Positions 1 through 10,069 of a stretch of 64,000 nucleotides of DNA are shown piece after piece. Within the stretch, counting starts at the first letter, position 1. Every line of letters starts with the position of its first letter. A program made the translations under genes and the position numbers. Location: NCBI RefSeq assembly GCF_051348905.1, contig NC_135232.1:845718514-845782513 (forward strand), written 5' to 3'. The notes under the pieces were generated by a model. The model was given only the letters and a program-made list of their open reading frames with translations. It was not told the DNA's origin and ran no database searches. Origin of the DNA: Ranitomeya variabilis. Lineage: Eukaryota > Chordata > Amphibia > Anura > Dendrobatidae.

Positions 1-560
1 AAGTTGTATCTGTCTCCCCCAAATTTATGCAGCGCACAAGGACAGTTCCATCCCGCATGGTAGCCAGGGACCGCGCAACCAATATTCCTGATGGCAGCTG
101 GTCGGCTCTGCTGGGCTCAATTTGGACTTCGACCCCTTCCAGCAGGATGCCAGCTCGTATGGGCAGGGGAAGCACCGTCTGCCCAGGGGGCAACACTCGA
201 TTGACTGAGGCGGGGGCAATGACTTTGCCGAGTACCTTTCTGTCGCTGTATGCTTCACGGACCTGGGCGGTCCGTATCAGTTGTTGAAAGACCCTTCTCT
301 GGGGGGTTTGGTCACTCCATTGTTGCAGGAACTGTTCCGGGGACTCGTTGAAAACCAGGCTCCCGAGGTCTTTTAACACATTCATGCCCAGGGTCCCGGT
401 ATGGTCTTTAGCTACCTCTCTATCCACCAGTACCACTCCTCTTCTCCTGAGGTCTTTTCCGCAGACCTCTATGTTCATCCATACCACCCCTGCGACCGGG
501 ATGGGCAAGTGATTGGCCACCATAAGTTTGATCACAGGGCCAAATGTAATAGTATGCAGT
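1..560 (-). mobile_element. Fossil Ty3/Gypsy-like pol fragment (protease to pre-RT region)
   Basis: Translated on the minus strand, this stretch resembles the C-terminal half of a retropepsin and the linker that follows it in Ty3/Gypsy pol. Seen: a segment like 'VANHLPIPVAGV' followed by 'LGMNVLKDLG', the usual end of Gypsy proteases, and further on 'PSGILVARSL' and 'VRCINLGE', which fit the conserved stretch between protease and reverse transcriptase. The fragment runs off the window start, so RT, RNase H and integrase would lie outside. No LTR is visible here. It is an old, partial copy. The family is recalled from motif shape only; subfamily is not assigned. Confidence 0.6.
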
Positions 561-1440
561 TACTGAGTATGTCACCATGGAACAGACAGACCAACAGTTG
601 AGGGGTTTAATAACAGGAATTAGGTTCTCCTTGCAGGGAGGAAGCAGTGGTATATAACTAGCAATAAAACAGTGCAAAAATATGGGAATCAAACAGTGTA
701 ACAGCATTAAGCAGGATTTCTTGAGAAAAAGAACACTTATCAGTCTGATGAGGACTTGCTTGAAGGGTCGTCTTCTCCAATGTAGGGGATGAGAAACAGC
801 GGCACTTGTCGTCCCTCTGTTGTCCGTGGGCTGAGTAGTCTCTAGGAGCCCGCTGCCTGGGGTTTAGGGAGTTAATGTGATAGGCACCGGCTCTGAGTCT
901 TTAGCTTTTACAGCACAGCCTATCCCGGGAAAACGATGGTCAGTCTATTATTAAGTCTCTCACCAGGAATCAAGGGCTCTGCCCTGATACCGTGGGTACC
1001 AGGGGTCACAGTCTCTGTACTGATACCGTGGGTACCATGAAGTCACAGTCTCTGCACGGGCCAATGTCTCTGCATGGGTATCAAAGCGCCTCTCTCCATT
1101 CACAGCAGAGTCCGCTTTCATGTACTCACAGGATGCAGTCTTTCTGGGCAATCTCCCTGTATTTGTACTCTGACCGGGAGCTCTCTCTCTCAGTGCGCAG
1201 CTGCACCCTGCTCTGACCGCTGCTCACGCTGCTCTGCTCCTTGCACACACGCCTTTCCTGCTCTCTGCCCAGCTTCCTTCCTGTCCCAGTCTCTAAGTCT
1301 GCCCCCTGGGGAACCTGCAGCACAGCTCAATGGTTCCAGGCACAGAGCCGAGAAGGTAACCGCCCCCGGACTCTTCTTGTGCTTCACCTCCTTACATAAG
1401 CATGGGAAAGACCCCTGGAAGATTTTCTGACTCCCAGATC
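561..1440. other. No recognisable gene; unassigned non-coding DNA
   Basis: I see no convincing coding region or known repeat. The only local structure is a short imperfect direct repeat at about 985-1050: 'TGATACCGTGGGTACCA' occurs twice about 40 bases apart, each followed shortly by 'GTCACAGTCTCTG'-like sequence. The 1180-1330 part is rich in CTCT/CTGC. It could be part of the adjacent Gypsy-like element or unrelated. Confidence 0.4.
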
Positions 1441-1449
1441 ACTGCTGAG

Positions 1450-2205
1450 TAGTGATGAGTAGTGATGAGCAAGCACTAAAATGCTCGGGTGCTTGTTGCT
1501 CGGGTCGAGCAGATTGGAATACTTGGGTACTCAGCCAGAACAAGAGCCCAAAGTAAGCCTATGGGAGACCCGAGTATATTTACCGTGATCCCACCCGGGG
1601 GTCCTTTTAAGGTCTAAAAATGTCTGAAAATGATGGAACCACTGATCAAATGACACAGGGACATCATGGGGATCGCCCCTGGAAGCATTCCTGACTCTTA
1701 GTTCACAGCTTTGATCAATTGTTTCCGAGATTCATGCCATTTTTCCCGGTACCACAAAAAGCACACAAAAACGAAACCAAAACTGATTTTGCTGGGAAAT
1801 ACGTCAAGGTACATCCTTTGCAGGTTAATGACTTGCCTGTAAGGCCAAATAATTAACCCCAGATGGAAAAGTTCACAGAGCCTATTCTTACGAGTGCATC
1901 AGGCGGCATTAATCTTCTTAAAGGGCCATTATGAAACAGTGTGTCTCCTAAGCTGCTGTGATAACATGTCCAGGGGGGACTCCTGAAAAAGTGTTGCATT
2001 GAATGCAAGGCCTGCCCTGCTACCAATTCATATGCACCCCAATAAGCCTTTGAACCCACATAGTGGATGGGCCCATGAAAATCCACTTCACAATATGTAT
2101 TTTGTAGTCCCGTAATCCTTTGTTTTATACATTGGCAGCAAGGCCAGCCCTGCTGCATAGTCAGTCATATGCACCTCATTAGGCCTTGGAACCCACATAC
2201 TGGAC
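1450..2205. mobile_element. Terminal part of a DNA transposon, hAT-like (partial)
   Basis: The stretch starts with a duplicated 'TGAGTAGTGATGAG' and continues into a terminal region with short inverted repeats (AAGCAC...GTGCTT around 1470-1495, repeated GCTCGGGT words). This composition resembles the ends of hAT-type elements common in frogs. Further in, two diverged direct copies lie 133 bases apart (from about 2005 and 2138; both contain a GCAAGGCC-GCCCTGCT word and end near 'AACCCACATA'). The right side is fused to the truncated transposase at about 2206-2212. There is no coding region of its own. Assignment to hAT is from the look of the end only; the matching opposite end is not seen. 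Confidence 0.4.
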
Positions 2206-2211
2206 ACGGGT

Positions 2212-3667
2212 TCAACTAAAACGGTAGGGCATCATCTCTAACGAGATTAGTTTAGCAAGGTGGGCGTTCAAACCCTGTGTACGCGGATGCGAGGATGAGT
2301 ACTTCCTTTTCCTAACGAGAGTCTCATGTAGGGTGAGCTGGACTGGAGAGCTGCATAGGGTGGAACTAGCGGGGGTGCCGGTGGACATGGCAGACTGAGA
2401 AAGTGTTGGTGATGGTATTCTTGCTGTTGCCCTACATACAGTGTTTCCTACCACGAAACTGGTGATTCCCTGACGGCTTTGGCCTTGCGACGAAACCGCC
2501 ACATTTACTGCAGGTGGTGTGGTAAACGGTGGGCTTACAGTGAGGGAAGGGATGTAGCGTTGCTGACTAGCTTCATTGTGAGAGGGTGCTACAACGTTAA
2601 GGGACGTTTGGTAGTTAGTCCAGGCTTGCAAGTGCATGGTGGTTAAATGTCTACGCATGCAGCTTGTATTTAGATTTTTAACATTCTGACCTCTGCTGAA
2701 GGTCCTTGAGCATTTCTTACAGATGACTTTGCACTGATCATTTGGATCTTGGTTAAAAAAATACCAGACTGCACTCTTCCTACTATCGGATACCTTTTCA
2801 GGCATTGCACACTGAGTTACAATAACTGGTTTTGGTTTTGCCACACGTTTTTGACCAGATACGGGCCTGCCAGATGGAACCTGTTGCGATGTTGATGCCT
2901 GCTGCAGCTCCTCCTCCTCCACCTCAGAGCTACTGCCGCCTGCACCCTGTTCCCCCAATGGCTGCCAATCGGGTCAACAACTGTGTCATCTATGACCTCC
3001 TCTTCTATGTCCTGGGCACCGTCCTCTGGGTCACTGTGTAAGCCGGTGCTATAGCGTTCGTGACGGGGCTTAATAGTGTCATCAGGGTCAGATTCTGGAT
3101 CAGTACACTGAGAGGGCAATGTTCTGATCTGAGTCAAAGGAACAGCATAATAATCTGGCTGTGGCTGTGCATCTGTGCACTCCATGTCCGATTCATCTTG
3201 TAATGGGCATGGCCTGTTAACAATTTCCCTTTCTAACCCAGGAACGGTATGTGTAAATAGCTCCATGGAGTAACCTGTTGTGTCGCCTGACGCATCCTTC
3301 TCTGTTGTTCTGGGTGAAGAACACAAGGAAGCGACTTGTCCCTGACCGGGAACATCCACTGACGATGCACTGCTCTTACATTTGGCACTTTCCGAGGAGG
3401 AGGCGAAAGAGCTAGAGGCAGAGTCAGCAATGAAAGCCAAAACTTGTTCCTGCTGCTCTGGCTTTAACAGCGGTTTTCCTAGTCCCAGAAAAGGGAGCCT
3501 TCAAGGCCTTGTGTAGCCAGACGATGACGCTGGCTCATTAACTTGAGACTTAGGTGCTATTTTGCTTTTCCCACTACCACCAGATGCTCCACCACCACCA
3601 CCATCATTACCAGCTGGCAATGACTGCCCACAGGCACGACCTCTTCCACTAGACTTCCTCACTCTTG
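2212..3667 (-). pseudogene. hAT transposase, N-terminal part with BED zinc finger, broken
   Basis: Read on the minus strand from about 3667 down. The N-terminal part is low complexity (GGGGGASGGSG), followed by a serine-rich and acidic linker. A BED-type zinc finger covers about 2770-2620: aromatic 'AVWYFF', then CKKC, then RHLTTMH (C-x2-C ... H-x4-H), a DNA-binding fold used by hAT transposases. The frame ends at 'LISLEMMPYRF', which matches the start of the hAT core. The RNase-H-like catalytic domain and the C-terminal dimerisation region are missing, so it cannot be active. An in-frame TGA lies near 3512, and a frame change near 2950-2960 separates the linker from the stretch that carries the BED finger. 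The transposase lies far downstream of its own element's 5' end (22553), because repeats and other elements have filled the leader. Confidence 0.8.
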
Positions 3668-3759
3668 GAAAAATTAAACCAAACTAACAACCATTATGTG
3701 GTCCTGTACAAGCAGGTAGAAGGTGTACGTAAACTTGTTGTGAATTAAAGTCTCCCTTT
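3668..3759. other. Junction between transposase and 141-bp satellite
   Basis: Short AT-rich stretch between the transposase N-terminus and the first satellite unit. On the minus strand it could hold an intron acceptor or the transposase start, since no ATG is visible in frame at the N-terminal end. Nothing else is seen. Confidence 0.4.
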
Positions 3760-4032
3760 TTTATGTGTGGGAGAATGCAGGGAACAATCAGGCCCACTGG
3801 ATTACACTACACAGTTTGATTGGCAGAAAGAGGCTGGCAGATATGCCACGAACAGGACTGACGCACGCAGATGCACACACTGGCAATAGAAATCTCACTC
3901 TTTATGTGTGGGAGAATGCAGGGAACAATCAGGCCCACTGGATTACACTACACAGTTTGATTGGCAGAAAGAGGCTGGCAGATATGCCACGAACAGGACT
4001 GACGCACGCAGATGCACACACTGGCAATAGAA
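3760..4032 (+). repeat. 141-bp minisatellite, left part (about 1.9 units)
   Basis: Two nearly identical units starting TTTATGTGTGGGAG at 3760 and 3901, exactly 141 bases apart. The second unit is cut at 4032 by the Ngaro element and continues at 10337: joining the flanks gives GGCAATAGAA|ATCTCACTC, the undisturbed unit sequence. Same satellite as 10337-16712. Confidence 0.95.
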
Positions 4033-4290
4033 TGGCAGGCACCGCACTGAATAAGAATGGTGCCTCTGACTGCGGTGCCTCTTGTCTTCACTGGTTTCCA
4101 TGTCATTGAGTGTTGTCCCTACACACAGTTTAATAGTTATAAGGGGGCGGTGCTTTAACATGGTTGCGGGCCAATCATTATGAGTGACTCACTATCCCTC
4201 CCCCCCTTCTTGTTAATGGGCTATATAACGCTGGGTTATTTTCCTCTCCCCCTCCTTCCCTCATTTTCAGTGGGTCCCGGAGGTGCTTTT
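4033..4290 (+). repeat. Ngaro A1 terminal repeat with promoter
   Basis: 258 bp, repeated as A2 at 9739-9996 with two substitutions. It holds a TATA-like CTATATAACG at 4221-4230, about 90 bases ahead of the first ATG (4311), preceded by GC- and CCAAT-like words (GGGGGCGG, GCCAATCA). This is the likely element promoter. Confidence 0.9.
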
Positions 4291-4310
4291 GTGCTGTCCG
4301 GATAGGAAGC

Positions 4311-5450
4311 ATGGCAGACCCTCTTTTGGAGGCCCTGCGGTCTAGAATTGACAAAGAAGGTGAGCAGTGGTGGCTGTCCCTGGTTGCTGGACTCAATGCT
4401 CATCCCTCCAGCCCTGCGGGAGCGCTTTTAGCGCAACCCCCAGCGGCAGACATTCTCCTCACGGCACCCACAGTCAAACCCTCTGACCCACAAGTAGTCA
4501 CTCACCAGGCGACGACAGCAGTCGACGGGCGAGGAGGCAGGCGGTCCACGCGGCGTTCCCACCCTCCTGCACGCCTCAGGGAGAGCTCTCCTGTTCTGAC
4601 AGGAAGATCACGACAGTGCCATGATAGGAGTAGACGCCCGCCCACAAAACTCCCGCCCTCACATCAGCTATCATCTGTAGTAGCAGGGCCCTGCAGCAGG
4701 AGTGATTCACCTCAGGCAGCATTAACCCCTGCTGCCCTTCCCAGGCGGCCACAGCAGGTACTGTCGAGCCCTTGTAATACAGCTGTCATTACTGCTGTTC
4801 ATTCTGAAGCCCCACATTCCAGCTCTGTGCCTGCTGTGGTTGCTGTGGGGGGAAGTCATCGTGCACATTCTTCAGGCTCCTCAGGAGAGCAGATTAACCC
4901 TTTGCCTGTATCCACTAAAGATGTTGCCTCACAAGACTTACAAAAAAGTGTAACTCCTGTACATGATATAGTGTCAGCAGCTGGGGTCTTACAACACTTT
5001 TCTGCCCCTGCACAAGTTCCTCAGCATTATGAAGCTTTAACACCATCTGCCCCAATGTTATTTGACACTCAGCTTCATTCACAGCTTTTACCAACTGTTA
5101 TTACTACCCCCATAGGTTCACAACCGCAGCATGACAGTACCTTAGTGACCCATGCTCATGTCACACATTCACACGAAAGAAGACACGACAGGCGTAAGCG
5201 CCGTAGGTCGTACTCAGCATCTTCCTCCTCCCCTCATTCACGCCGTAGCCACCGTACGTCTGACCAGCAAAGGAGGCGTTCGGTTCACTCACATAGGAGA
5301 TCAAGTTCACGTAGATATGCTAATTCTCGGTCCTCGAGGCGACGCTCACCATCATCTTCATATGAGATGTCCAGCGAGTCTGCGAGTCCTGATAAAGAGA
5401 TTGGACCTGCTCGGGTTAGAAGAGAGTCTCAGGCAGCATCAAGGGTTTAA
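4311..5450 (+). CDS. Ngaro first ORF region, basic SR-rich protein
   Basis: Part of the fossil Ngaro element. Starts with MADPLLEALRSRIDKEG just downstream of the A1 promoter. The middle is proline/serine/alanine rich and low in structure; the last ~110 residues are an arginine-serine rich stretch (HDRRKRRRSYSASSSS and similar), like the basic, nucleic-acid-binding segments of DIRS/Ngaro gag proteins. I do not recognise an enzymatic domain. Probably the N-terminal part of the structural (gag) protein. Confidence 0.65.
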   Translation: MADPLLEALRSRIDKEGEQWWLSLVAGLNAHPSSPAGALLAQPPAADILLTAPTVKPSDPQVVTHQATTAVDGRGGRRSTRRSHPPARLRESSPVLTGRSRQCHDRSRRPPTKLPPSHQLSSVVAGPCSRSDSPQAALTPAALPRRPQQVLSSPCNTAVITAVHSEAPHSSSVPAVVAVGGSHRAHSSGSSGEQINPLPVSTKDVASQDLQKSVTPVHDIVSAAGVLQHFSAPAQVPQHYEALTPSAPMLFDTQLHSQLLPTVITTPIGSQPQHDSTLVTHAHVTHSHERRHDRRKRRRSYSASSSSPHSRRSHRTSDQQRRRSVHSHRRSSSRRYANSRSSRRRSPSSSYEMSSESASPDKEIGPARVRRESQAASRV

Positions 5451-5540
5451 AGCCCGGTCGAGCAGTGTGCACCTCCCGGGGCTTCAAGCCAAGGTCTCAA
5501 TTTTTCATCTTCGTCTGCTGGAGCCGGAGTTCCTCCATCT

Positions 5541-6419
5541 ATGGGAGTCCTTCCTCCAGTTGTTGGTTCTGGTGAGTGTTCATTTTCAAGCGTTAATTAT
5601 CCTGATAGTACTACTTTAATGGCTGTTTTTAAAGCAATGTTGGATCAAATTCCAAAAGCGAATTGTCGTGAAAAAGAGGATTTAAAAATTAAGTCACTAG
5701 CCAGTGTACATAAAGATGCTTTTTATTGTGGGGTTAGCTCTCTTGGTTCGCATGTAGATGATGAAACAAAAATTAAGATCTGGAAAAACGAATATTTCGA
5801 TATTTGGTCTTTGATTTCAGTTGATCAGCACACAGTAGATAAAGAAAGACGACCAGTTGAGAGGGTTTTTGATAGGAGTAAGCAAAAAGTGGCAAAAACA
5901 ATAAACAATTGGTTACAGGCTTTTGCAGTATTAGGGTGTATTATGGGGCAAAAGCACCCCGAACGCTGTTCTGAACTATTCATCTATCAAGATATGATTT
6001 ACAATTCATATAGGGCGTATGGTGGTACGGCCTGGTGGAGATATGATGAGGAGTTCAGGAGGCGTTTGGGTATTCAACCTGAATTAGGATGGGGGGTAAA
6101 AGCCACCGATGTTTGGCTCCGCCTTATGTTATCTCAGAAACAGCCCCCCTTTCCAACATCGACTGCTGGACACACATCAACAGGCACCAATTCAGTGGTC
6201 GTACGCAGACCCGGAGCCTGTTGGCTTTTTAATGAAGGGCATTGCCGATTTTTCGGCTTGTGCAAGTTCAAGCATGAATGCTCTGCATGCGGGGGGGCCC
6301 ACCCCGCCACAAAGTGTACTCGTCCCGCAGGAAAATTACCATCCAAACCACAGCAAACCGATCGCAAGGACACCGGTGAGCGTAACCGCGATGGGCCCAT
6401 GGCTAAATCGGTACCATAA
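5541..6419 (+). CDS. Ngaro gag-like region with Cys/His zinc-binding motif
   Basis: Part of the fossil Ngaro element. The first ~200 residues form a helical-looking region with conserved tryptophans (IWKNEYFDIW, AWWRYDEEFRRRLG), as in DIRS-type gag. Near the C-terminus is a cysteine/histidine cluster (CWLFNEGHC, CKFKHECSAC, then H and C), a likely zinc finger for RNA binding. The pol frame starts within its 3' end, an overlap usual for this family. Confidence 0.75.
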   Translation: MGVLPPVVGSGECSFSSVNYPDSTTLMAVFKAMLDQIPKANCREKEDLKIKSLASVHKDAFYCGVSSLGSHVDDETKIKIWKNEYFDIWSLISVDQHTVDKERRPVERVFDRSKQKVAKTINNWLQAFAVLGCIMGQKHPERCSELFIYQDMIYNSYRAYGGTAWWRYDEEFRRRLGIQPELGWGVKATDVWLRLMLSQKQPPFPTSTAGHTSTGTNSVVVRRPGACWLFNEGHCRFFGLCKFKHECSACGGAHPATKCTRPAGKLPSKPQQTDRKDTGERNRDGPMAKSVP

Positions 6420-7210
6420 AAAAGATGCAGCTGGGCAAATTCGTTTTGGTTTTACGTTTGGCTTTTTTATTCCATTTAAACTCCAACGTACAATATCTTT
6501 TTCCAAAAATGTGAAATCTGCAGCTTCCCATCCTGATGTTGTTAGAGAAAAAATTTCAAAAGAAGTATCATTGGGTAGAATGGCTGGGCCTTTTTCATCC
6601 CCGCCTTTTCCATATTTTAGGGTCTCTCCTTTGGGGGTTGTACCTAAAAAAGAACCTGGCACATTTCGAATGATTCACCACCTGTCTTATCATAAAGGTG
6701 TCTCCGTTAATGATGGTATACTGCTGGAGGATTCTTCAGTAGCATATGCATCATTTGATAAAGCAGTAGTAATGGTCCGAGAGGCAGGCCCTAGAGCCTG
6801 GCTGGCAAAAGCGGATATCGACTCTGCTTTTCGGTTATTACCGGTTCATCCCGATTGTTTTCACCTGTTAGGCTGTCAAGTAGATGACCAGTATTACTAT
6901 GATATGTGTCTCCCTATGGGATGTTCTATCTCATGCTATTATTTTGAGCTTTTTAGTTCCTTTTTGGATTGGGTAGTGCGTTACGAGACAAGCTGTAACG
7001 CTGTTACGCACTACCTGGACGATTTTCTTTTTGTGGGACCAGAGGATTCTGATCTATGTGCAATTTTAATTAACAAATTCAAAGAAGTAGCGAGTGACTT
7101 TGGTATACCGTTGTCTGCGGAAAAAACAATCGGTCCTGTTCAAAAGTTAACATTTTTGGGCATTGAGATTGACACAGTTTCCATGGTGTTTAGATTGCCA
7201 TCTGAAAAAA
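6420..7210 (+). CDS. Ngaro reverse transcriptase domain
   Basis: Part of the fossil Ngaro element. RT motifs in order: 'GTFRMIHHLSY' (motif 2 region), 'KADIDSAFRLLPVHP' (motif A, first catalytic Asp), 'LPMGCSISC' (motif B), 'THYLDDFLFVG' (motif C with YLDD), and 'LTFLGIEID' (motif E region). This arrangement and the residues around YLDD fit DIRS/Ngaro RTs rather than LINE or retroviral ones. Copies the element RNA into DNA before circle formation. Confidence 0.9.
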
Positions 7211-7218
7211 TTTAAAAA

Positions 7219-7865
7219 ATGTTGAGTTTAATTCAAGGTTTTAGCGCAGTTCGTAAGGTAACATTGCAACAAATGCAATCTTTGTTGGGTTTATTAGTTT
7301 TTGCCTGCAGAGTCATGCCGGTAGGCAGAGTTTTTTCTCGCCGGCTGTCTTTGGCTACCAGAGGTGTGTCAAACCCTAGTCATAGACTCCGTATTACCAA
7401 GAGTATGCAGGCAGACCTGGAAGTTTGGAAATCCTTCCTGCAGACGTACAATTGTCATACTTGCTTTATGCCAAAAGAGGTTTTTAGCCAGGATCTCCAG
7501 TTATTTACAAGCGCAGATGGTTCTTCCGGTTTTGTTGTGGTTTTTGGTGATCAATGGTGTAAAGAAAACTGGCCTACATCTTGGCAAACTCTAGGTATTT
7601 GCCAGGATCCTGCCTTCTGTGAAGTGTTTGCAATCGTTCTATCTGTCGACCTTTGGTTTGACAGTTTAGCTAATAAGAAGATTGTTTTTCAGACTTCACA
7701 CCCAAAAACCGCACTTTGCATAAATTTTATGTCTTGCACGTCCCTTCCAATCTTATGTCTGCTTCGCCGTCTTGCATTGTTATGCCTCAAATATAACATA
7801 TGGCCTCGGGCTCAACAACTTTTAGTCTCTGGTAACAGATTGTCTGACATGCTACCACATTTTGA
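7219..7865 (+). CDS. Ngaro RNase H domain region
   Basis: Part of the fossil Ngaro element, directly after the RT. The order thumb ('LLGLLVFACRVMPVGR'), then 'FTSADGSSGFVVVFG' (first RNase H Asp region) and 'PAFCEVFAIVLSVDLW' (Glu region) is typical of DIRS-like pol proteins. Degrades template RNA during reverse transcription. Confidence 0.8.
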
Positions 7866-8835
7866 TTGGCAGGTTTTCAAGAACAGTTTTCCCAGCACTC
7901 AACCGGTGGGCTTGCCTTGCCCCCTTTCTCTTTGGGAAACAGTGGCGAACAGTTGATGCCTCTGGTCCGTTCTTCAGTTGTCCCATCAACATGGCAGTCT
8001 TACGGTAAGGCATGGGAAGAATGGTGTTCATTGATACGTGGGAGGCCGGTACACTTGTCTGATCAATACAGATTACAAGTTACGATCGAATTCATTAGTC
8101 AACTTTTAGACAAGGGTATATCTGGATCATCGGCGGCAACGTTTATCTGGTTTAGCTTTTTATTTTCAGTTGTTAGGTTGGGTTGATGTTACTAAAACAT
8201 TTCTTATCAGACAGGCGTTGAAAGGGTGGAAGCGAGCGCAACCAAGTCGTGAATGTAGGCGCCCCATTTCCTTATCTCTCCTTCATACCATTATATGTTC
8301 AACTAATGAGATATGTTCCTCTCATTTCGAGTCATTATTATTATCCGCTGCATTTGGTTTAGCCTTTTTTGGAGCTCTTCGGATCAGTGAGCTCGTTCCT
8401 CAGTCTAAGAGTAGTTTGGAGGGAGGTTTATTGTGTGACGACGTGGTCCTAGTTAAAGACTCATTACGCCTTCACCTCCGCAAGTCTAAGACAGACCCAG
8501 CAGGCAGAGGTACTTGGCTTTTGTTGCATCGCTATTCTGGGCAAGTTTGCCCTGTTCTTTTAATTAACGCCTATTTAGAGGTCAGACGTTTCGGTAGGTT
8601 TTTCCTTGTTCATTTAGATGGTTCGCCGTTGACTAGGTATCAATTTCAAGCATTATTCGGCAAGTGTTTAACAGCATCTGGGGTACCAGTTCGTGACTAT
8701 GGTACCCACTCATTTCGAATTGGAGCTGCGACAGAGGCGGCTAAAGCAGGTTTGCCCGATTCAGAGGTACAAAGGATCGGCAGATGGCGCTCAGCTTGTT
8801 TTTCAAGGTATATTCGTCCTGATCTATTAATTTAA
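7866..8835 (+). CDS. Ngaro tyrosine recombinase region
   Basis: Part of the fossil Ngaro element. The start resembles an N-terminal SAM-like DNA-binding part ('STWQSYGKAWEEWCSLI'). The catalytic part shows 'FFGALRISELVP' (first Arg), 'HLRKSKTD' (Lys region), 'HSFRIGAATEAA' (His-x-x-Arg) and 'IGRWRSACFSRYIRP' (tyrosine nucleophile). It replaces the integrase of LTR elements and inserts a circular DNA copy without making target duplications, in agreement with the clean junctions at 4032/10337. Confidence 0.9.
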
Positions 8836-8872
8836 TCTTGTCATCTTCATTCCAGGTTCGGGCAGTCCAACT

Positions 8873-9451
8873 GTGTGGCTGTTAGGCCACTCCTACATAT
8901 TCTGGGCTGGTCAAAGGGCTGAATTCCGCCCAGGCGGTAGGAACCTAGGCTTTCGAGGCCTGAAATTTTCTTGGCGGGGGATAAAAGGCTTACAGTGGCC
9001 GCAAGTTTTGCCTGAAATAGTGGACATCTCCAAAGAAGCCAGGGGTCCGGTAGTTCTTGTTCTACACGCCGGCGGTAATGACTTGTGTTCTTACAAAATT
9101 GCGGAGTTAATAACAATAATGAAGTCAGATATAGCCCGTTTTCACAGCTTCTTTCAAGAACTTATATTTGTTTGGTCGGAAATAGTTCCTCGGTCGGTCT
9201 GGCATGGTGCCAGAGACGGCATGGCTATAGAGCGCACCAGGAGAACAATAAATGCCCGGATTTCGAAATTTGTTTGGGAAAGGTTTGGTGTTGTTATAAG
9301 ACATAAGCAATTAGAAGGGGATAACAGAGCACTGTTAAGGCAAGATGGTGTACATCTTACAGATATTGGCCTAGATATCTTTTTATCAGGGCTACAAGAT
9401 GGAATTGAGCAGGCTCTTTTGTTGATGGGTGGGGGTCGGAGTCCTGTGTAA
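8873..9451 (+). CDS. Ngaro SGNH/GDSL-type hydrolase
   Basis: Part of the fossil Ngaro element, last coding part before B1. Block I 'WLLGHSYIFW' carries the likely nucleophile Ser, block III 'VLHAGGNDL' the Gly/Asn oxyanion residues, and block V 'DGVHLT' the Asp-x-x-His pair, so the triad is visible. Length about 190 residues, near the usual SGNH core. Hydrolase ORFs of this kind are known in several vertebrate Ngaro elements; their role in the life cycle is not settled. Confidence 0.85.
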   Translation: MWLLGHSYIFWAGQRAEFRPGGRNLGFRGLKFSWRGIKGLQWPQVLPEIVDISKEARGPVVLVLHAGGNDLCSYKIAELITIMKSDIARFHSFFQELIFVWSEIVPRSVWHGARDGMAIERTRRTINARISKFVWERFGVVIRHKQLEGDNRALLRQDGVHLTDIGLDIFLSGLQDGIEQALLLMGGGRSPV

Positions 9452-9471
9452 GGACACATGATCCTTCCGTG

Positions 9472-9738
9472 GCGGGATTTAAAGAAAGGACACATGGGTA
9501 CGGCTCGTCGGCTGACGTGCCTGTGAATTGACAACAGGGCATTTGGCGGCGAGCGTGGTTAATTAATTTTATGTGCCTTTCTAAGTGGTTAAAAAATATG
9601 TTGACAGTTATAAGAAATGAATTAATAAAAGCTGTGACCGACCTTCACCCATCAATTATAGTGTTCTTGTCTTATTTGTATGTTTTAAGGGTTATGTGTG
9701 GAGGGATCATGGTTATGCTGGGTGGGGTCTCCGCAGTC
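9472..9738 (+). repeat. Ngaro B1 repeat
   Basis: 267 bp beginning GCGGGATTTAAAGAAAGG; second copy B2 at 10070-10336 with two substitutions. B1 abuts A2 directly, as in the split direct repeat model, where the B1-A2 junction is the template for rebuilding the element ends. Confidence 0.9.
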
Positions 9739-9996
9739 TGGCAGGCACCGCACTGAATAAGAATGGTGCCTCTGACTGCGGTGCCTCTTGTCCTCACTGG
9801 TTTCCATGTCATTGAGTGTTTTCCCTACACACAGTTTAATAGTTATAAGGGGGCGGTGCTTTAACATGGTTGCGGGCCAATCATTATGAGTGACTCACTA
9901 TCCCTCCCCCCCTTCTTGTTAATGGGCTATATAACGCTGGGTTATTTTCCTCTCCCCCTCCTTCCCTCATTTTCAGTGGGTCCCGGAGGTGCTTTT
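9739..9996 (+). repeat. Ngaro A2 repeat
   Basis: 258-bp copy of A1 with two substitutions, following B1 without a gap. It includes the same TATA-like word (about 9927-9936). Confidence 0.9.
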
Positions 9997-10069
9997 CCCA
10001 CCCTCCCTCCCCTTTTTTAATGTTTGTATTGTAACATTGGTATTTTATTTATTTTAGATGCAAGTCACA
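9997..10069 (+). other. Ngaro unique spacer between A2 and B2
   Basis: A 73-bp AT-rich segment not found elsewhere in the element. It includes a pyrimidine-rich CCCACCCTCCCTCC stretch and TTTATTTTAG, like a splice acceptor. In the simplest split-repeat scheme A2 and B2 adjoin, so this insert is an element-specific feature. Confidence 0.6.

Noticed and set aside
1074-1430. 118-residue plus-strand open frame rich in Ser, Leu and Cys
   Set aside because: Arises from CTCT/CTGC-rich sequence; no domain, and overlapping frames on both strands are equally long.
4043-4161. Small minus-strand frame in the Ngaro A repeat (also at 9685-9867)
   Set aside because: It lies within the terminal repeat and duplicates only because the repeat does; not part of known Ngaro gene content.
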